This document shows, one piece after another, positions 18,673 to 27,810 of a stretch of DNA of 64,000 nt. The position numbers and the translations under genes are program-made. This DNA is from Oceanicoccus sp. KOV_DT_Chl. GTDB lineage: Bacteria; Pseudomonadota; Gammaproteobacteria; Pseudomonadales; Dasaniaceae. The stretch is taken from the NCBI RefSeq assembly GCF_900120175.1, contig NZ_FQLF01000005.1:250501-314500 (forward strand). Direction: 5' to 3'. Within the stretch, counting starts at the first letter, position 1, and each line of letters begins with the position of its first letter. Below the pieces are notes generated by a model. That model was not told the origin of the DNA. It ran no database searches and saw nothing but the letters and a program-made list of their open reading frames with translations.

Positions 18673-19170
18673 ATGCCTACTTTTAATAATTGTTGCCACT
18701 GCGACCTACCTCAACCCTTTGAGCAATGTTGCGAACCCATCATTAAGGGCCTGCACACCGCCACCACCGCCGAACAATTAATGCGCTCACGCTTCAGCGC
18801 CTTTTGTACGGGCAACATTGACTACCTAATTGCCAGTCACCATCCTTCAAAACGACACGCTAATGACCAGCAAGAATTGGCTAACACTATCGCCCTGTGC
18901 GAATGGCTGCAATTAAAAATTGTGCGCTGTAATCAAGGTGCCGTTACGGATAGTCATGGTGAAGTGGAGTTCATCGCTACTTACACCCAGCAGGGCAAAC
19001 TGGCAACGCTGCACGAAAACTCCCGATTTGTACAAGAAGATAATCAATGGTTTTACCTGGATGGCGATATCCTCGAGAGCAATCACCAGTTCAAACCTGG
19101 CCGTAATGACCCCTGTTTTTGCGGCAGCGGTAAGAAATTCAAAAAATGCTGCAGCGACAAATCGGCTTAG
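18673..19170 (+). CDS. ychJ: YchJ family protein with SEC-C motif
   Basis: 165 aa. NCCHCDLPQPFEQCCEPII at the N-terminus and PGRNDPCFCGSGKKFKKCC at the C-terminus are the two cysteine-rich SEC-C-type zinc motifs. Between them lies the YchJ domain (TAEQLMRSRFSAFCTGNIDYLIASHHPSKR and ENSRFVQEDNQWFYLDG), an NTF2-like fold. SEC-C motifs bind zinc and in SecA mediate SecB contact; the YchJ role itself is not established. Length and order match the family. Confidence 0.94.
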   Translation: MPTFNNCCHCDLPQPFEQCCEPIIKGLHTATTAEQLMRSRFSAFCTGNIDYLIASHHPSKRHANDQQELANTIALCEWLQLKIVRCNQGAVTDSHGEVEFIATYTQQGKLATLHENSRFVQEDNQWFYLDGDILESNHQFKPGRNDPCFCGSGKKFKKCCSDKSA

Positions 19171-19330
19171 AGCACCACTCTAACACCGTGATCAAGTTGG
19201 CATTTTTGAATCATGCTGACGATTTAGCCCTCCACGCGCGGCTTTTTGCCAACTAGTTACGTGTATAAACCCGGCTGTTAAACCTAAACTCCACCTCACA
19301 TTGATAACTTCTTTGTTGCTCCGGGATACC

Positions 19331-19693
19331 ATGCGCTCACTACTGACATTAACCGCTGCTTTTATCGCACTCGTGCTCTATCTTGAAATGATGGATAAGC
19401 CAGCGCCTCAGCCAATAGCTGCTCACAGCAAAATCATTCGTACGGCCCCCAAAGTTGCTGTAAAACATGAGCCAGTGCAGGTTATCGCCGACAAGAAAAG
19501 CCCTCTCAACCTAAGACTTCCGACTTTTGCCAACCTTAAGACTCAATACGTAGACAGTAAAAATAGCGTTTTAGACCTGTTCAAAAAGGAAGAAAAGCCT
19601 AGTATCAGCTATAACGCTGAACTGGTATTTGATGCCGAGAAAGGCGAAAGTATCACTGGTGGCAAGGTAAATATCACGATTCCCTTTGGCTAG
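19331..19693 (+). CDS. Small hypothetical inner-membrane/periplasmic protein
   Basis: 120 aa from the ATG at 19331; a TTG ten codons earlier is possible. One N-terminal hydrophobic anchor (LLTLTAAFIALVLYLEM) is followed by a Lys/Pro-rich region and a short C-terminal part ending ESITGGKVNITIPFG. No family recognised. It lies 160 bases after ychJ and before the deaD promoter, on the same strand as both. Confidence 0.6.
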   Translation: MRSLLTLTAAFIALVLYLEMMDKPAPQPIAAHSKIIRTAPKVAVKHEPVQVIADKKSPLNLRLPTFANLKTQYVDSKNSVLDLFKKEEKPSISYNAELVFDAEKGESITGGKVNITIPFG

Positions 19694-19762
19694 GCCTGAC
19701 AGCCGATACTGGCATAATTGCAGCTAACACCCCCTCCCCTTTCCGATTTCGCTTAAAACCCG

Positions 19763-19775
19763 TATAATGCGCCGC
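19763..19775 (+). promoter_or_regulatory. Promoter -10 with GC-rich discriminator upstream of deaD
   Basis: TATAAT-GCGCCGC, 75 bases before the deaD ATG, leaving a 5' leader of about 65 bases. It matches the -10/discriminator found before ppnP exactly. No strong -35 is visible. Confidence 0.65.
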
Positions 19776-19842
19776 CTCTACACTTCCGGTGTGGTTCACG
19801 CAGCCTGTCCTTGCCTATACCCACCCCAACTGAGAACAACCC

Positions 19843-21657
19843 ATGTCATCCCCTGAAATCACCAGATTTACCGAACTGGCGTTATCCGCACCCGTGCAAA
19901 AAGCCATTGAAAGCGTAGGTTACGAACAACCCTCGCCTATCCAGGCTGCCAGTATCCCCCACCTGCTAAACGGTGATGATTTATTGGGTGTGGCGCAAAC
20001 GGGTACCGGTAAAACCGCCGCCTTTGCTTTACCGCTACTCAGCAAAATTGACCTCAAACAAAGCTCACCGCAAATATTAGTGCTAGCACCCACTCGCGAA
20101 TTAGCCATTCAGGTCGCTGAAGCCTTTAAAACTTACGCCAGTCATATGAAGGGCTTCCATGTATTGCCCATCTACGGCGGTCAGGATATGAGTGGCCAGT
20201 TACAGAAATTAAAACGTGGCGTGCATGTGGTAGTCGGTACCCCCGGTCGCGTGATGGATCATCTGCGTCGTAAAAGCCTGGATCTTAGTGCGCTAAAAAG
20301 CCTGGTATTAGACGAAGCCGATGAAATGTTACGGATGGGATTTATCGATGACGTAGAATGGATTCTGGAGCACACACCTAAAGAACGGCAAGTGGCTTTA
20401 TTCTCCGCCACTATGCCCAAGCCCATCCGCAAAGTGGCCGACAACTATCTTAAGAACCCCAAAGAAGTTCGTATTGCCAGCGATACCACCACCTCGGCCA
20501 ATATCGAACAACGGGTACTCATCGTTAACGGTTTTGAAGCCAAACTCGATGCCGTCACGCGGATATTAGAGTCAGATAACTTTGAAGCGATGATCATCTT
20601 CGTTCGCACTAAAACCGCCACCGCAGAATTAGCCGAAAAATTAGAGGCGCGTGGGTATTCGGCCTCGCCAATAAATGGTGATATGAATCAGGCCACTCGC
20701 GAGCGCACCATCAATCGCCTCAAAAACAAACAGTTAGATATTTTAGTGGCTACTGACGTTGCCGCACGCGGTATTGACGTCGAGCGTGTAAGCCATGTTT
20801 TAAACTTTGATATTCCTTACGATAGCGAAGCTTACGTCCACCGCATTGGTCGCACTGGCCGTGCAGGACGCGCTGGTAAAGCCATCTTATTTGTGGCACC
20901 ACGGGAGCGCCGCTTACTGAACGCGATTGAAAAAGCGACCCGTCAGCCGATCTTACCGATGGAGCTACCTAGCGGCAGCGAAGTTTCCAACAAGCGTATC
21001 CAAAACTTTAAAGCGTTGTTAACTGAAACACTGGAAACTCAAAAACTGGATTTTTTCTACGAAGTACTTTCCGAGTTTAGCGCCGAGCAGGATTACTCCG
21101 CCGAAGATATAGCTTGCGCCTTGGCCTATCTATTACAAAAAGAGAAGCCACTGAAGGTAGAAGACAGTCCGAAACAAAAAGCCCAGCGTCAACGCGCTAA
21201 AGAACAACTTCAGGACCGTGACTCCAAACCCAGAGCACCACGTCAACAGTCTAATGACGAAAATATGACCCGCTATCGAATAGAAGTAGGCCGAAATGAC
21301 GACGTAAAACCTGGCAACATTGTTGGTGCTATCAGTAGTGAAGCCGGAATTGAAGGCAGTTTGATTGGGCATATCAAATTACATGATGATTTCAGCACCG
21401 TTGATTTACCCGATGGCATGCCTGACGATATAATTCGGCACCTACAAAAAGTCCGCGTCTGTAATAAACCGCTGTTAATCAAACGTGATACCGGCAGTGC
21501 TGATTCCGGAGACAGTCGCCGCAAGCCGAAAAGCACGAGACCAGGCATTAAAAAAACAGCAGCAAAAAAATCCAATGCAGCCAAGCCTAAGCCCGGAAAA
21601 GCCTCCAGCAAAAAAGACTCAGGTAAAACCAAAGTTAAAAAGCGTAAAAAAGACTAA
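19843..21657 (+). CDS. deaD: DEAD-box RNA helicase, DeaD/CsdA type
   Basis: 604 aa ATP-dependent RNA helicase for ribosome assembly and mRNA turnover, often cold-induced. Motifs in order: Q motif PSPIQAASIP near 26, AQTGTGKT near 46, PTREL near 78, TPGRVMDHL near 128, DEAD near 156, SAT near 186, ARGID near 307 and HRIGRTGRAGR near 330. A dimerisation/linker region follows, then a DbpA-type RNA-binding domain at about 475-545 (RYRIEVGRNDDVKPGNIVGAI, LPDGMPDDIIRHLQ). The tail is Lys/Arg/Ala-rich (KKTAAKKSNAAKPKPGK), a disordered RNA-binding end. The stop overlaps the 3' end of the convergent DnaJ-related gene. Confidence 0.95.
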   Translation: MSSPEITRFTELALSAPVQKAIESVGYEQPSPIQAASIPHLLNGDDLLGVAQTGTGKTAAFALPLLSKIDLKQSSPQILVLAPTRELAIQVAEAFKTYASHMKGFHVLPIYGGQDMSGQLQKLKRGVHVVVGTPGRVMDHLRRKSLDLSALKSLVLDEADEMLRMGFIDDVEWILEHTPKERQVALFSATMPKPIRKVADNYLKNPKEVRIASDTTTSANIEQRVLIVNGFEAKLDAVTRILESDNFEAMIIFVRTKTATAELAEKLEARGYSASPINGDMNQATRERTINRLKNKQLDILVATDVAARGIDVERVSHVLNFDIPYDSEAYVHRIGRTGRAGRAGKAILFVAPRERRLLNAIEKATRQPILPMELPSGSEVSNKRIQNFKALLTETLETQKLDFFYEVLSEFSAEQDYSAEDIACALAYLLQKEKPLKVEDSPKQKAQRQRAKEQLQDRDSKPRAPRQQSNDENMTRYRIEVGRNDDVKPGNIVGAISSEAGIEGSLIGHIKLHDDFSTVDLPDGMPDDIIRHLQKVRVCNKPLLIKRDTGSADSGDSRRKPKSTRPGIKKTAAKKSNAAKPKPGKASSKKDSGKTKVKKRKKD

Positions 21658-22256
21658 GTTCTCAAGCGTCGCAACACTTCGTAAGCTTCCCGGATCGCCA
21701 TAAATTGGACCGCATCACCACCGCGGTCCGGGTGTTGCTCGGCAGCCAAGCGGCGATAGGCGCCCTGTATTTCTGACCATTCGACATCTGGTGCCAGCCC
21801 CAGCAACTGATAAGCCTGCAATTGCTGATCATCAGCCACATAATACTGCCAAAAGCCCGCCAGCAACTGATCGACATCGGCCGCATCGGTGTTTTCCAAA
21901 TTTGCCCAATCTAAATAATATTCACTTAGGGACTGCGATACTTTAGATTCAACAATCTCTGTTGACGCTGCCTCGGTGCTTGGTAATAGCTGAATTTCTA
22001 GTGGCGATATGAATAAATAAAAGCCTTCCTTCAAAACCGAATCCTGCAATTGATACAGGGCGTTCATCACCAGAAAATGGGTTTGAAACAACGCGAAAGA
22101 ACCCGTACTGGTTTGCACCGGAAGTTGATCAAATTGCTGCTTAAGTTCGGTTATTAATTGGTGTTCGCTAATTGGCTCGGAAGAATTTTGCAGAATATTA
22201 AGAATGGGGATGACCAATAAGTTTTGGCCTTGTGATGCTGGCAAAACAGAACTCAT
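21654..22256 (-). CDS. DnaJ-related protein with C-terminal J domain
   Basis: 200 aa. The N-terminal two thirds match the DnaJ-related domain found before J domains in gammaproteobacteria (LVIPILNILQNSSEPISEHQLITELKQQ, LFQTHFLVMNALYQLQ, YYLDWANLENTDAADVDQLLAGFW). The C-terminal J domain (QAYQLLGLAPDVEWSEIQGAYRRLAAEQHPDRGGD) carries the H-P-D needed to stimulate Hsp70. Unlike DnaJ, the J domain is at the C-terminus and there is no zinc region. It likely acts as a specialised DnaK co-chaperone. Its last four bases overlap the end of deaD, convergently. Confidence 0.88.
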   Translation of the reverse strand: MSSVLPASQGQNLLVIPILNILQNSSEPISEHQLITELKQQFDQLPVQTSTGSFALFQTHFLVMNALYQLQDSVLKEGFYLFISPLEIQLLPSTEAASTEIVESKVSQSLSEYYLDWANLENTDAADVDQLLAGFWQYYVADDQQLQAYQLLGLAPDVEWSEIQGAYRRLAAEQHPDRGGDAVQFMAIREAYEVLRRLRT

Positions 22257-22320
22257 GCAATCATCACTTATTATTTTTGGTGAGGATATTTAAACACATA
22301 GCATTAACATCCATATAACT

Positions 22321-23073
22321 TTAAAAAGTATAACTAAATCTATCACCGCGATAGAAAGACCGCTGTACTTGAAAAAACTCACCATCCATCGTCGTATGCC
22401 GCACATCAATATTCATTACCGCAGTCGCTAACTCAACACGTAATAACCCAGCGATTTTAGCATCTGCAAGCTGAGCAACCAAACAACGTGTCACTGAGCA
22501 ATTTTCTTTAGTGGGTGCATCTCGTAAATAATCCAGCAACTGGGCATCATTCAAATTATCTAACTGATATTTCTTTGCCGTCTTAGCAGGGAGATAGACC
22601 AAGTGATAGCCAATCGGAATAGCATCTGCACACAGCAGTATTTCAACATGGAATAATCGTTTTTTGCGCGGTATCGCCAAACCATCAGCAGCGGCATCAG
22701 GATTCATTAGCCATTGCCTTGATAGAATTTTCCAGCTCGGGTCACCGCCAGAACTGCGGACGGCTTCGGTGACATGGGAGCGGGAAGTCGGGTCCAAATG
22801 CAGCACAGGCTCACTGACGAAAGTCCCTCTTCCCGCTTGATGCTCCACAACGCCCTGCTCTTTTAAAATTTTTACAGCTTTTTTTATCGTTGCATAAGAC
22901 ACACCATAGTAATGCGCCATTTTTTGTTCTGAAGGGAGTAATTCACCCACCTTGAATTCAGTATTAGCAATGCGCTCCTGCAGCGACGTGTAAACCTGAA
23001 AATATAAGGGGGTAGGACTTGTCGTATCCAGAGGATAAACGGGAGCAACTCCGTTAGAACTTTTTAAATCCAT
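22321..23073 (-). CDS. GntR/HutC-family transcriptional regulator
   Basis: 250 aa. The N-terminal winged helix spans residues 22-90 (PLYFQVYTSLQERIANTEFKVGELLPSEQKMAHYYGVSYATIKKAVKILKEQGVVEHQAGRGTFV). A C-terminal UTRA ligand-binding domain follows (about 105-245, closing DGEFFQVQRSFYRGDRFSY). An AGGA precedes the ATG. It sits 180 bases downstream of the DUF2894 gene on the same strand, but the gap and its own start signals suggest separate transcription. Ligand and targets are unknown; HutC-type regulators usually sense small metabolites. Confidence 0.88.
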   Translation of the reverse strand: MDLKSSNGVAPVYPLDTTSPTPLYFQVYTSLQERIANTEFKVGELLPSEQKMAHYYGVSYATIKKAVKILKEQGVVEHQAGRGTFVSEPVLHLDPTSRSHVTEAVRSSGGDPSWKILSRQWLMNPDAAADGLAIPRKKRLFHVEILLCADAIPIGYHLVYLPAKTAKKYQLDNLNDAQLLDYLRDAPTKENCSVTRCLVAQLADAKIAGLLRVELATAVMNIDVRHTTMDGEFFQVQRSFYRGDRFSYTF

Positions 23074-23252
23074 AAAATAAAGATTCCTGATACTTATAAC
23101 CTAACGCCAAGCCTGATATTGCCTGCCCGACATTACCAATCGGATAATATACGATCTACCCCATTGTCACTTGCTGAACCACAAACTGTTAACAGAATAA
23201 AATATCCTGCAAGTATTGTCTATGGCAGGAAACTCATTGCCAGCAGCATTAT

Positions 23253-24068
23253 TTATACAGTTTTTTTCGCGCGCGGCTTCTTTTTAGCCTTTGGCTTCGC
23301 CGCTGCTACTTTCTTCCCGGTTTGCTCCAACCACAATAGCGTATCGATATAGGCAACAAAACGCGATAAATACTGTGGCGATAATTCGCGCATAGTTTCC
23401 AATGAACGAATCATCAACTTCTGCTCATTTAACGGACCCGGGGCTTCCGGCCCGTCATTAATTGAATGCATCACCCGCTGCTCGGAATGAATTTTCGACC
23501 AGGACTCACGAAACAGCCTGATCGATTTCAACTCACCAAACGACTGCATTGCTGGTGTAGCCCGAACAACACCGGTTTCGCCACTGTCGCTCGCTGTCCA
23601 GGATTGCAATAAATCGCCCTCCTGCTGCCGCAAATAATCATCCAATGAGACTGAATCAGGTACTTCTGCAGACGTATCCACTCCTTGTAAAAGTTGCTGC
23701 GTTAATGCCGATAAACTCAGTGATTGCTGCTCAATACTCGCTGCCGGGGATAATTGCAACTGCGCTATTAACTGAGCGACTGCTTTAAAATTCTGCTGCG
23801 CTAACAGTTGCTGAGCCTGATCACTGGCTGCAGGAAACTGTTCAGCTATCAAACTTACACTCTTCGCTGCGGTTGCCGCCGCTTGGGTAAAATCCTGTTG
23901 ATACTGTTGCAAGGCAGGCATCGTTTTATCCACTATCAGCTTGGCAACAGCGTCCGGTTGCCGAGCTGCTTTTCTGGCCATCGCCTCAATAAAACGAAAA
24001 CGTACGGGGTCATAATGCTGCCCATCATTCGCCTCTACTTCATCAATAAGCTGCGCTAAAGTATTCAT
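23253..24068 (-). CDS. DUF2894 family protein, last gene of the motor-like operon
   Basis: 271 aa, no signal peptide or membrane segment. It is mostly helical and Gln/Ala-rich in the first half (LVDKTMPALQQYQQDFTQAAATAAKSVSLIAEQF). It has the conserved late stretch ELKSIRLFRESWSKIHSEQRVMHSI...GPLNEQKLMIRSLETMRELSPQYLSRFVAYIDTLLWLEQ, then a basic tail of Lys/Ala/Pro repeats. The family is uncharacterised and is known to me mainly from this operon type. Its ATG follows the OmpA-like stop by 16 bases. Inference: a cytoplasmic partner of the DUF802/OmpA complex. The basic tail could bind nucleic acid or acidic lipid. Confidence 0.8.
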   Translation of the reverse strand: MNTLAQLIDEVEANDGQHYDPVRFRFIEAMARKAARQPDAVAKLIVDKTMPALQQYQQDFTQAAATAAKSVSLIAEQFPAASDQAQQLLAQQNFKAVAQLIAQLQLSPAASIEQQSLSLSALTQQLLQGVDTSAEVPDSVSLDDYLRQQEGDLLQSWTASDSGETGVVRATPAMQSFGELKSIRLFRESWSKIHSEQRVMHSINDGPEAPGPLNEQKLMIRSLETMRELSPQYLSRFVAYIDTLLWLEQTGKKVAAAKPKAKKKPRAKKTV

Positions 24069-24084
24069 TGAGTTATCACACTCA

Positions 24085-24720
24085 TCAGGATTTAGCCGGC
24101 ACTGTTGAAGTCGACACTTTCGGCACCGGCGCCATTTCTACCCGACGATTTTGCGAGCGACCATCATTATCATCATTCGAGGCAACCGGTTGTTGCGCGC
24201 CAAAGGCGGCGGCAAAGACCATATCTGCCGGCATACCTTCTTCTATCAACACCCGGGTTACCGTCAAAGCGCGCTCAGCGGAAAGGGCCCAATTATCAGC
24301 AAAGCGGTTATTGCCTTTTTGAATAGGCAGGTCATCGGTAAAGCCACTCACCATCAATAATTGATCGCGATCATTCAAATACACTTTTAACGGCAGCACT
24401 AAGGAACGCAGCAACTCCTGACCTTCAGGCTGTAATTCATCAGAATTGAGGGCAAATAACACGCTACCGCTAATACCGATGCGACCATCACGCAAAGTAA
24501 CTCGACCAGTGGCTAACGGATCAGCCAAGGCGTGCTCCAGCGCCATGCGGCGCTGCTCTTCCAATTGCCGTTTTTCAACTTCCTGCTCCAGGGATTGTGC
24601 AAGTTCCAATTGAAACCCTAATGCCCACACTAGCAATAAAACAAAGACGCCAACCAATCCTGACATCAAGTCGCCGAAAATAGCCCATACTGGTGGTGAT
24701 TCTGACTCTAGTTCTTCCAT
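24085..24720 (-). CDS. OmpA/MotB-like peptidoglycan-binding membrane protein
   Basis: 211 aa. A short cytoplasmic start is followed by one membrane helix (PPVWAIFGDLMSGLVGVFVLLLVWALGF) with an Asp at about residue 17. That is the position of the ion-binding Asp in MotB, ExbD and ZorB. A short charged coiled-coil linker leads to an OmpA-type domain (about 85-205) with VSGFTDDLPIQ, FADNWALSAERALTVTRVL and the closing NDDNDGRSQNRRVEM, the usual diaminopimelate-binding pattern. It starts four bases after the DUF802 stop. Together they look like the stator pair of an ion-driven motor. Confidence 0.88.
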   Translation of the reverse strand: MEELESESPPVWAIFGDLMSGLVGVFVLLLVWALGFQLELAQSLEQEVEKRQLEEQRRMALEHALADPLATGRVTLRDGRIGISGSVLFALNSDELQPEGQELLRSLVLPLKVYLNDRDQLLMVSGFTDDLPIQKGNNRFADNWALSAERALTVTRVLIEEGMPADMVFAAAFGAQQPVASNDDNDGRSQNRRVEMAPVPKVSTSTVPAKS

Positions 24721-24724
24721 TGTC

Positions 24725-26914
24725 TTAATTCACTGCCATTTCAGTTTCGGCAAATAGTTCTTCCTGTTTACCCAATTGACGCAGCTCTTCAATCATTTGT
24801 TTTTGCGACAAAATACTGTGATCAATAATTTCCCGGGCCTGGGCAACGTAATAACCCAGCTGCTCATTGCTACGGGTGCTCGATTGCGTCAGCGACGCTT
24901 CGATACGGTTGAGGTTTTCCATTAAATGTTGGTTGGATTCATTAAATAATTGCACAGCCAACGTAAAGGACTCACCCAAGCTGGATATTTCAGTGGTGCC
25001 GCTGGCAAATAGCGCGGCGGTTTCAGCCAATTTCGTCGCCTCAGTATTAACGTGCTCGGTAAACTGCCCACCGACTTGTTGCAACATGGCGGCAGAGCTA
25101 TTCACCAAACCTTCCATCGCTTCACGCTGACCGGCAGAAGACTGCTCCAGTGAGCTTGATAACGCGGAGAGCTGCTGCATTATTTGTTCGCGCTCCACCA
25201 GGAGCTGATTATCACGTTCAATATTATTGGAAATTTCGTTGCGCAATTGGCTAATGACTTCGGCCGCAGCCTTGGGCGTTTCCGATGCAGTTGCTATCAA
25301 TCGCACCATCGGCTCTTCTAACTCTTTACCTAAGCTGGCAAGATGCTCGCTTACGGTCTGTTCCAAACCTGCCAAACGTTCAATAGCTGCATCGCCACGG
25401 CGCTGCTCCTCTGCAGTAAGGCCACTGAGTTCAGTTTGGATCACCGCACTCAGCTGTTGCATACGTTCACCATGGGCATCAAGCCATTGCTGTTCCGTTG
25501 CCATCCTGGCCTGAACCAAACTTTCAGAACCCTGAATCAGCTCACCAATTTTTGCCACCATCTCAGTCGCATTTTGTTGGCCAGCTGCGGCAATGCCATC
25601 AGCCGCTTGCTGCAAATTAGCCACTAATTGCTGCTGGTTAAGCAGGGATTGTTCGGTGGATTGTTGCAACTGCGCCGACAAACTCGATGCCAGTTTTTCC
25701 AAATTATCAGTGCTGGAAGTAAACGCTTGCTGCTGATTTGTAGACAGCTGGGCTAACTGCTCGCCAAGTTGCTTACTGGTACTCGACCACTCTTCCGCAG
25801 CGCGCTGCTGTGCCTCGCTGAAGGTGTCAGACCATATCTGCAAGCGCTGGCTATCACTTTGCTGTTGTTGCTCCAGTAAATTCACTGAGCTGCTCGCCAA
25901 TGATTGTTGCAAGCCAGAAGCCATGTCACTGAACTGCTCACCGACCGCAGCCAATTGCTGCTGCGCAGTGGCGGTCAATTGCTGATGCGAACTGGCGACT
26001 GCATCAGTCACTTGTGTAGTAATTTCAGTCATCGCCGAGGCCAATACCGGTTTGATACTTTCACCTGCCAAGCGCCCGCTGTCAGCTAATGTAGTCCGCA
26101 GCGTTTGCTCAACGGAACTCGCCAGATCGCTATAGACAGTTTGCACCGATTGGTGAAACGCTTGCTGATTACTGGTTAGGCTATCACTTAAGCGCTCGCC
26201 CATTTGCTCCAACTTAAGTGCCATCTCCTGCAAGGTATTGGCTACTTCAGGTAATGCCTTGGCCTGACTTTGCATCGCCTGATAGGTCAATTGGCGGTTA
26301 TGGTAAAGCGAGAAAGGGCGAAAAACCGTATTAATATTATTATCCAAACGACGGGTTTGTATCATGCGTTCACTGCGACTGAGCGTAGACATCAAACCCA
26401 GCATGGCCGATGCCGCCACACCCGCTACCGAAGTACCAAACGCCAAACCCAAACCATTGATCGGCGCAGCTAAACCTTCACGTATAGCCTGTAGTTCGGT
26501 GCTTCCCTCCAAGGCAATAACCGCCCCTTTCAATGTATCTACCATGCCGACAAAGGTACCTAGCAAACCCAGCATCACTAACAGACCTACCAAGTAGGGA
26601 GTTAATACCGGGGTCGGCAGGGCCACTCGTTCACCCTCAACCCGCTGGCGCACCGGGTTTTGCAACGTGGGATGTAATTTATTTATCCATTGCTCCAACA
26701 CATCCAGCTGCTCGGGCGTTTCATTCAACGCCTTGGTTAAGGTGTTAGTGGCCTGACGATATTGCAGTAACTCGATAAACCCCAAGGTATACGCTACGCC
26801 AATAACAACCGTAATAGTTAACGCCAGTGCATCCGAACCAACAAAAACTGACGCCATCCAGATCACAGCGGCAGCGCCTAAAACAAATGCGGTGGTAAAT
26901 AGAGATTTATTCAT
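24725..26914 (-). CDS. DUF802 protein: MotA/ZorA-like membrane head with a long coiled-coil tail
   Basis: 729 aa. Two hydrophobic hairpins at residues 5-50 (TAFVLGAAAVIWMASVFVG, LALTITVVIGVAYTLGFIEL) are followed by RVEGERVALPTPVLTPYLVGLLVMLGLLGTFVGMVDTLKGA near 92-132 and a fourth segment (APINGLGLAFGTSVAGVAASAMLGLM). L-G-L-L-G-T-F is the core signature of MotA/TolQ/ExbB-type channels. Residues 220-729 form an almost uninterrupted Gln/Ser/Ala-rich helical tail, far longer than in MotA. This architecture resembles ZorA of the Zorya defence system. It starts two bases after the DUF3348 stop. The function of the DUF802 family is not established. Confidence 0.85.
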   Translation of the reverse strand: MNKSLFTTAFVLGAAAVIWMASVFVGSDALALTITVVIGVAYTLGFIELLQYRQATNTLTKALNETPEQLDVLEQWINKLHPTLQNPVRQRVEGERVALPTPVLTPYLVGLLVMLGLLGTFVGMVDTLKGAVIALEGSTELQAIREGLAAPINGLGLAFGTSVAGVAASAMLGLMSTLSRSERMIQTRRLDNNINTVFRPFSLYHNRQLTYQAMQSQAKALPEVANTLQEMALKLEQMGERLSDSLTSNQQAFHQSVQTVYSDLASSVEQTLRTTLADSGRLAGESIKPVLASAMTEITTQVTDAVASSHQQLTATAQQQLAAVGEQFSDMASGLQQSLASSSVNLLEQQQQSDSQRLQIWSDTFSEAQQRAAEEWSSTSKQLGEQLAQLSTNQQQAFTSSTDNLEKLASSLSAQLQQSTEQSLLNQQQLVANLQQAADGIAAAGQQNATEMVAKIGELIQGSESLVQARMATEQQWLDAHGERMQQLSAVIQTELSGLTAEEQRRGDAAIERLAGLEQTVSEHLASLGKELEEPMVRLIATASETPKAAAEVISQLRNEISNNIERDNQLLVEREQIMQQLSALSSSLEQSSAGQREAMEGLVNSSAAMLQQVGGQFTEHVNTEATKLAETAALFASGTTEISSLGESFTLAVQLFNESNQHLMENLNRIEASLTQSSTRSNEQLGYYVAQAREIIDHSILSQKQMIEELRQLGKQEELFAETEMAVN

Positions 26915-26916
26915 AA

Positions 26917-27810
26917 TCAGACTTTTTCTAGTTCAGGTTCAACAATGTCCGATGCAATATCATCGGGACTATTATTCAAGGAATTATTAACCAGCTCGCT
27001 TGCTGATTCATTTTCAATGTTATTAAGAATTGTGCTATCGGCATCAATCGCTTCCACTAAACCCAGCGCGGGTTGTAAGCGTACGTCCAGTTCCGCCAAT
27101 AATAATTGCTGTATTTCACTACGCAGTTTTGGATACCAACCCGGAGGCCCTTGGTTTACAGTCTCTGCATCAGCGGCTAAATCATTTTTAATCGCCAGTT
27201 GTAATTGCTGATCTTCTAAAAACAAATGCTCAAAGCGCTTACCCATTAAATTCGGCACCACTGCAAAGAACTTTCGCTTATGTGGCGCCAGCATTTCACT
27301 CATGGTTTTATCCAGCAATGACAATTTGGCCAATTCAATCGACCAACCATTCATCATCTTGCGAATGGCTGCGGTTAAATATTGTATTTTGAGGTCCATT
27401 TCCCGCTGCTGAGAAACATAAAAAACACGATAGGATTCGTACAGCGCCAGTTTATCTTTTTCGCTAATATCCAAACCGCCCACAGTCGCGGCCGGCGGCG
27501 CAGGGTACTTAACCCGTACCAGACTTTCCTCTGGCGCAAAACTTTTCAAAATAAATTCCAGCAACAACTGACGCACGCGCAGAAATTCCTGCCGGGCCGC
27601 CTGCTGCAATTGTTGCTCGGGCTGAAACTCCAGCTTTTCCAGCTTTTCATACATGCCCGATAAAGTGATGGAATCCGAAAAATTCAACAGCTGACCCAAC
27701 TTTTGGCTAAAATCCTGATGCGATAAATCCACATCCACCGCCATTAGCCCGGTCAGGAACCGAACGAGTCGTGAATCATTGAGGGCCACAGGTGCTGGTG
27801 CTTTCGTCAT
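26917..27810 (-). CDS. DUF3348 family protein, first gene of the motor-like operon
   Basis: 297 aa soluble, mostly helical protein. Recognised by SRLVRFLTGLMAVDVDLSHQDFSQKLGQLLNFSDSITLS near the start, and by the middle segment LALYESYRVFYVSQQREMDLKIQYLTAAIRKMMNGWS and MLAPHKRKFFAVVPNLMGKRFEHLF. The C-terminus is acidic and low in complexity. It co-occurs with DUF802, OmpA and DUF2894 genes; its function is unknown. As first gene, its upstream gap (27811-28289) should hold the operon promoter. Confidence 0.82.
   Translation of the reverse strand: MTKAPAPVALNDSRLVRFLTGLMAVDVDLSHQDFSQKLGQLLNFSDSITLSGMYEKLEKLEFQPEQQLQQAARQEFLRVRQLLLEFILKSFAPEESLVRVKYPAPPAATVGGLDISEKDKLALYESYRVFYVSQQREMDLKIQYLTAAIRKMMNGWSIELAKLSLLDKTMSEMLAPHKRKFFAVVPNLMGKRFEHLFLEDQQLQLAIKNDLAADAETVNQGPPGWYPKLRSEIQQLLLAELDVRLQPALGLVEAIDADSTILNNIENESASELVNNSLNNSPDDIASDIVEPELEKV

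Noticed and set aside
23253-27810. A complete Zorya defence system
   Set aside because: Only the ZorAB-like engine is present; no ZorC, ZorD helicase or ZorE nuclease motifs were found, so the name is not justified.
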